Assembly (NCBI RefSeq): GCF_001665835.1
Contig: NZ_LZSX01000025.1
Span: forward strand, 62,001-126,000
From: Mycobacterium colombiense
Lineage (GTDB): Bacteria > Actinomycetota > Actinomycetes > Mycobacteriales > Mycobacteriaceae
Direction of reading: 5' to 3'
Length of the DNA stretch: 64,000 nucleotides
Both the position numbers and the translations under genes were made by a program. A model generated the notes under the pieces. The model was given only the letters and a program-made list of their open reading frames with translations. It searched no databases and was not told the DNA's origin. Shown in pieces: positions 60,312-64,000 of the stretch. Each line of letters begins with the position of its first letter. Position 1 is the stretch's first letter.

Positions 60312-60631
60312 CGTTCTCCTTCATGGTTATCGGCCGAGTATCCGCCGAACCTGCTGCGTTGCGCCAACACTCCCGACGTCGCGTCGCCGGTGCAGAAGAT
60401 CTCGGCACGGATTTTCAACGATCGGTTCCGGATGTTGGGGCGCCACTCCCTCCGAAAGTCGGACGTGCCGGGATAGTAGTTCAACTCGTCGCGGTCCTTG
60501 CAATCGCTGGATATCGTCCGGCAGGTGTCGAATAATGCGTAGGCATGGAATTCTTCGACGAGACGCAGCCCGCACCCGTTGAATCCGACTCCGATCACGA
60601 CAACATTCACCCAAAGGTACGGCGCCGCCAC
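60299..60631 (-). CDS. Possible small protein upstream of the membrane gene
   Basis: Frame of up to 110 residues with high GC in third codon positions and normal composition (DELNYYPGTSDFRREWRPNI, IFCTGDATSGVLAQRSRFGG). Its stop overlaps the start region of the membrane gene downstream. The start is uncertain: its first ~29 codons lie antisense to the sulfatase N-terminus, so either it begins later or one of the two starts is wrong. No family recognised. It may be a gene or a truncated remnant. Confidence 0.35.
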   Translation of the reverse strand: MAAPYLWVNVVVIGVGFNGCGLRLVEEFHAYALFDTCRTISSDCKDRDELNYYPGTSDFRREWRPNIRNRSLKIRAEIFCTGDATSGVLAQRSRFGGYSADNHEGERCLE

Positions 60632-63076
60632 ATGCTGGGCGGCCTCGCGGCTTTAGGGGTGGGCAGCGCCGGCGCTTCTGCGGTGGTCGCGGGGTGTCAC
60701 GGTTCGCATAGCGGGAATCAAGGCGCCGAGGGACCCCCGAGCTACGGGACCGGGATCAACGAGGGCTTCAACGGCAAGATTGAACTCGACGTTCGCGACT
60801 CCAAACCCGACTGGGGCCCATTCGAACTCAAGCACGCCCCCGACGATGCACCCAATGTTTTGGTGGTGCTGTTCGACGACACCGGGATGGCGTCGTGGTC
60901 ACCATACGGGGGACGCATCGACATGCCGACCATGCAGCGCCTGGCTGATAATGGGCTGACATACACGCAGTGGCACACCACCGCGTTGTGCTCGCCCACT
61001 CGGTCATGCTTGTTGACCGGCCGCAACCACCATGTGAATCGCTTCGCCTCGATCACCGAAGGGTCCGACGGATTCCCCGGTGCCGCCGCCCGCCTCCCTT
61101 CCCAGTGCGCAACCATCGGCCAGGTGCTCCAAGACAACGGCTACAGCACCTTCTGGGTGGGCAAAGACCACAATGTGCCCGAGGAGGACGTCTCCAGCGG
61201 CGGCAGTAAATCCGAGTGGCCGCTGCAGAAAGGTTTCGACCGGTTCTATGGGTTCCTCGGCGGTGAGACCAACCAGTGGTACCCGGATCTGGCCGAGGAC
61301 AACAAATTCATCGAGCAGCCCTACAGCCCCCAAGACGGCTATCACCTGTCGAAAGACCTCGCCGATCAGGCCCTCCGGATGTTGCGCGACCAGCGGTCCA
61401 GCAATCCATCCAAGCCCTGGTACATGTGGTTCTGCCCCGGCGCCAACCACGCGCCGCACCACAGCCCCACCGAATACGCCGCCAAGTACAAAGGGCAATT
61501 CGACGACGGCTACGAGGCATATCGCGAGTGGGTTCTCGGCCGGATGATTGACAAGGGCATCATGCCCAAGGGCACCCAGCTGACGCCGATCAACCCATTG
61601 CCCACAGACGTTGCGGTGGAAGCCGATTCGGTGCGGCCGTGGAATTCGCTCAACCCCGACGAAAAGCGACTCTTCTCGCGGATGGCCGAGGTCTTTGCGG
61701 GGTTCTCCGAGTACACCGACGCTCAGGTCGGACGGATCATCGACTACTTGGAGCAGACCGGACAGTTGGACAACACCATCATCTTCTACTGTGCGGACAA
61801 CGGCGCATCCGGCGAAGGCTCGCCGAACGGGTCGGTGAACGAAAACAAGTTCTTCAACGGCTATCCCGACGATCTGGCCGAGAATATGCAATATCTGGAA
61901 AAGCTCGGCACCCCCGACACCTACAACCACTACCCGACGGGTTGGGCGGTCGCGTTCTCCACACCGTTCCAGATGTTCAAGCGTTACTCCCAGTTCTCCG
62001 GCGGCACCTGTGACCCACTGGTGATCCACTGGCCCAAGGGCATCAAGGCAAAACGGCAAATCCGCCATCAGTATCACCACGTCACCGACATCGTGCCGAC
62101 CATCTTGGACGTGGCCGGCGTCAAGATGCCGGAGGAACATCACGGCGTCAAGCAGTATCCACTCAACGGTGTGTCGATGCGGTACAGCTTCGACGACGCC
62201 AACGCGCCCACCACCAAAAAACGGCAGTACTACGCCATGCTGGGTACTCGCGGAATCTGGGCGGATGGGTGGAAGGCGTCCTCACTGCATGCTCCGCTGG
62301 GCGGAAAGGGTCATTTCGATCAGGACAGGTGGGAACTCTTCCACGTTGACGAAGACCGCTCCGAGTCGAAGAACGTCGCCGATCAGCACCCCGACAAGCT
62401 CAACGAGTTGATCAACGCGTGGAACGAGGAAGCCAGAGACAACTACGTCCTACCGCTGGATGACCGCTCGGCGACCGAAATGATCACCATCCAGCGACCG
62501 CAGTTCGAACCACCGCGAAATCGTTATCTGTACTACCCCGACACGTCGCCCGTACCTGAAGGCGTGGCGGTCAACATCCGCGGCCGGTCCTACAAGATCA
62601 TTGCCAACGTCGATATCACGAACCACGCCCAAGGGGTGATCTTCGCGCATGGCTCACGCTTCGGCGGACACGCGTTGTTCATCAAGGACGGCAAGCTGCA
62701 CTACGTCTACAACTTCCTCGGCATCAAGCCCGAGCAGGACTTCGTCTCCGAGCGACTCACGCCCGGTAAGCATTCGCTCGGCATGGAGTTCACCCGCGAA
62801 AGCTCCGGCAAAAATGGCGAATCCATCGGCACTACAACTCTTTACGTCGACGACAAAGCGGTCACCAAAGGCCCGATGCGGGCACAGATAGGCAAGTTCA
62901 CCCTCGCCGGCGACGGGCTGTGCGTCGGCTTCGACAGCGGTGACAGCGTCTCCCAGCAATACCGCACCCCAGGAACCTTCACCGGCGGAACGATTCAAGG
63001 CGTCGCGGTCGACACCAGCAAAGAAGCCTTCATCGACCTCCAAAAAGAAGCCGCAGGCGCCCTGGCACGGGACTAG
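60545..63076 (+). CDS. Tat/lipoprotein-type arylsulfatase family protein
   Basis: 843-residue sulfatase (AtsB/AtsD-like), which removes sulfate esters after conversion of its Cys to formylglycine. The signature is Cys149-Ser-Pro-Thr-Arg153 in TALCSPTRSCLLTGRN; metal-binding Asp pair is at 111-112 (VVLFDDTG); IIFYCADNGA and later His complete the site. The N-terminus has a twin-arginine stretch (KVRRRHMLGGLAALGVG) and a lipobox-like VVAGC with Cys51, so export folded by Tat and lipid anchoring are possible. An extra C-terminal domain of ~200 residues follows the hydrolase fold. It is divergent from the small genes at 59844-60631. Confidence 0.9.
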   Translation: MEFFDETQPAPVESDSDHDNIHPKVRRRHMLGGLAALGVGSAGASAVVAGCHGSHSGNQGAEGPPSYGTGINEGFNGKIELDVRDSKPDWGPFELKHAPDDAPNVLVVLFDDTGMASWSPYGGRIDMPTMQRLADNGLTYTQWHTTALCSPTRSCLLTGRNHHVNRFASITEGSDGFPGAAARLPSQCATIGQVLQDNGYSTFWVGKDHNVPEEDVSSGGSKSEWPLQKGFDRFYGFLGGETNQWYPDLAEDNKFIEQPYSPQDGYHLSKDLADQALRMLRDQRSSNPSKPWYMWFCPGANHAPHHSPTEYAAKYKGQFDDGYEAYREWVLGRMIDKGIMPKGTQLTPINPLPTDVAVEADSVRPWNSLNPDEKRLFSRMAEVFAGFSEYTDAQVGRIIDYLEQTGQLDNTIIFYCADNGASGEGSPNGSVNENKFFNGYPDDLAENMQYLEKLGTPDTYNHYPTGWAVAFSTPFQMFKRYSQFSGGTCDPLVIHWPKGIKAKRQIRHQYHHVTDIVPTILDVAGVKMPEEHHGVKQYPLNGVSMRYSFDDANAPTTKKRQYYAMLGTRGIWADGWKASSLHAPLGGKGHFDQDRWELFHVDEDRSESKNVADQHPDKLNELINAWNEEARDNYVLPLDDRSATEMITIQRPQFEPPRNRYLYYPDTSPVPEGVAVNIRGRSYKIIANVDITNHAQGVIFAHGSRFGGHALFIKDGKLHYVYNFLGIKPEQDFVSERLTPGKHSLGMEFTRESSGKNGESIGTTTLYVDDKAVTKGPMRAQIGKFTLAGDGLCVGFDSGDSVSQQYRTPGTFTGGTIQGVAVDTSKEAFIDLQKEAAGALARD

Positions 63077-63412
63077 CACACCGTCAGGCTGCTAATACCT
63101 AGAGCCGCTTATCAGATTCTCATCTTCATGGCTGATCCGCCATTTCGATGTCCACGAAGATGAGAATTCCGCCCTCACGGGTGGTTTCGTCAGTGTGACT
63201 TCTTTCCCAGGCCCCGCCCTGCGAAACGGTGCTCCGGCACGTGGCCGGCGCGCTGCGAGGTGGCCACACATGCCGTGCACGCCACCTCGTGCGTCGGTAC
63301 TATCGCTCCAAGCGGTCATTCCGGCAGGGCGACGCAGCCTACGAACCGGGACTGAGGCCTTGATGCGGCTATCGAAATCTTTGCTCCTACTCCATTTTTC
63401 GTGAGGACAGTT
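63077..63412. other. Intergenic region with a long inverted repeat
   Basis: 336 bp with no supported gene between the sulfatase and the small frame at 63413. Its one striking feature is the 12-bp perfect inverted repeat at 63116-63167. The remainder has no convincing reading frame. Confidence 0.5.
63116..63167. repeat. 12-bp perfect inverted repeat
   Basis: ATTCTCATCTTC at 63116-63127 and GAAGATGAGAAT at 63156-63167, with a 28-nt spacer. It lies 40 bp after the sulfatase stop. It may be an RNA stem ending the sulfatase transcript, a regulator site, or ends of a lost element. There is no U-run. Confidence 0.7.
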
Positions 63413-63598
63413 ATGTGCGATGAACTTTTTTCCGGCTTCAGTGAAACCGGGTGGGATGAGGCGCCCTGGGACGTCGAACCAACATTCACTGCTGAGGAGT
63501 TGCAGATCCTTCTCAACCCGGCGTTATCGGTCACTGAGGCCGCCGACCGCGTGGGTTGCGCCGAACACGACGTCCGACGATTACGTCGGGCGTCCTGA
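63413..63598 (+). CDS. Possible small helix-turn-helix protein
   Basis: 61 residues from ATG 63413: MCDELFSGFSETGWDEAPWD, then a helix-turn-helix-like end (ALSVTEAADRVGCAEHDVRR then LRRAS). The start is preceded by GTGAGGACAGTT. Its acidic first half and basic helical second half look like a real small DNA-binding protein, but no family is recognised and its size leaves doubt. Confidence 0.45.
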   Translation: MCDELFSGFSETGWDEAPWDVEPTFTAEELQILLNPALSVTEAADRVGCAEHDVRRLRRAS

Positions 63599-63738
63599 GA
63601 CAGCGTTCGCGCTGGGCAAAGCCGCCGGGCAGAGGGGACAGATCGTGCGAACACCATTGAACCGCACCGGATCTAAACTCTAAGGAGACCAGGGCAACCA
63701 GGGCGGGTGGCCCACTGCATTGGACAGTCTCGTCGCGG

Positions 63739-64000
63739 TCAGGCGTTGGTGGCGGATTTGGCCGGCGTCGGCCAGGCCGAGGGGACCGGGCGTTGCCGCA
63801 CTCGTTGTGGCCACCAGAACCACTTGCCCAGCAGCGCGGCGATCGATGGCGTCATGAGCGACCGGATAATCAGGGTGTCGAACAGCAGACCCAGTCCGAT
63901 GGTGGTGCCGACTTGGCCGATGACCGTGAGCTCGCTGACCGCCATCGTCATCATGGTGAAGGCGAACACCAGCCCAGCTGAGGTGACGACCGAGCCGGTT
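63739..64000 (-). CDS. MmpL-family transporter, C-terminal end only
   Basis: The frame enters from the window edge as [20 protein letters not shown], continues [20 protein letters not shown], then [20 protein letters not shown], and stops at 63739. This is the last membrane segments of an RND-type MmpL lipid exporter; the [15 protein letters not shown] end is diagnostic for the family. The rest of the gene lies outside. MmpL proteins export cell-wall lipids; whether it works with the acyltransferase cluster cannot be said. Confidence 0.9.
   Translation of the reverse strand, partial: TGSVVTSAGLVFAFTMMTMAVSELTVIGQVGTTIGLGLLFDTLIIRSLMTPSIAALLGKWFWWPQRVRQRPVPSAWPTPAKSATNA

Noticed and set aside
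60632-60700. Later start of the sulfatase at Met30 (60632)
   Set aside because: It would remove the twin-arginine residues that precede the hydrophobic segment and lipobox, so ATG 60545 is preferred despite a weak ribosome site.

Overview
The window is chromosomal DNA from a Mycobacterium, most likely a slow-growing non-tuberculous species near the M. avium complex. The evidence is high GC, frequent GTG and TTG starts, two PPE proteins, an MmpL end, a CFP-2-like secreted antigen and gene order closely matching the M. tuberculosis Rv2357c-Rv2384 block as I remember it (glyS, smtB-zur, uppS-recO, amiA2, era, CorC, ybeY, phoH, rsmE, dnaJ2, hrcA, cfp2, mbtH-mbtA). Species assignment is inference; no search was run.

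Layout. 1-735: 5' part of a PPE gene. 987-2378: glyS. 2570-3390: smtB-zur metal regulators. 3395-5530: conserved protein, decaprenyl diphosphate synthase, recO. 5592-8556: amidase and a PLP amino acid decarboxylase. 8710-13801: era, CorC-like protein, a secreted proline-rich protein that looks inserted, ybeY, phoH. 13858-16968: rsmE, dnaJ2, hrcA. 17217-20472: small conserved gene, an ECF41-type sigma factor with its carboxymuconolactone-decarboxylase partner, and two tandem CFP-2-like genes.

20701-43613 is the mycobactin (siderophore) locus. mbtH, G, F, E, D, C, a free-standing thioesterase gene and mbtB form one overlapping minus-strand operon, with mbtA divergent. Two tandem IdeR-like iron boxes lie between mbtB and mbtA. 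MbtA activates salicylate; MbtB carries it and makes the phenyloxazoline; MbtE, MbtC/D and MbtF add lysine and hydroxy-acid units; MbtG is the lysine N-oxygenase and MbtH the adenylation-domain helper. MbtE has two complete adenylation-carrier modules. The salicylate synthase gene mbtI is not in the window. Next to mbtA lie a decayed TetR remnant and a type I DAHP synthase gene, whose leader encodes a short peptide with a Tyr-Trp-Arg-Phe run followed by an intrinsic terminator: a ribosome-mediated attenuator.

45309-64000 is accessory DNA. It holds a LysR/SDR pair; a DinB-like gene and a TetR gene sharing palindromic operators; a PPE protein with a SHOCT-like tail; malic enzyme; a tight four-gene cluster (PapA-like acyltransferase, fused ABC-2 permease, second acyltransferase, polytopic membrane protein); a frameshifted DUF1254 pseudogene; small membrane genes; a large Tat/lipoprotein-type sulfatase; and the 3' end of an mmpL gene.
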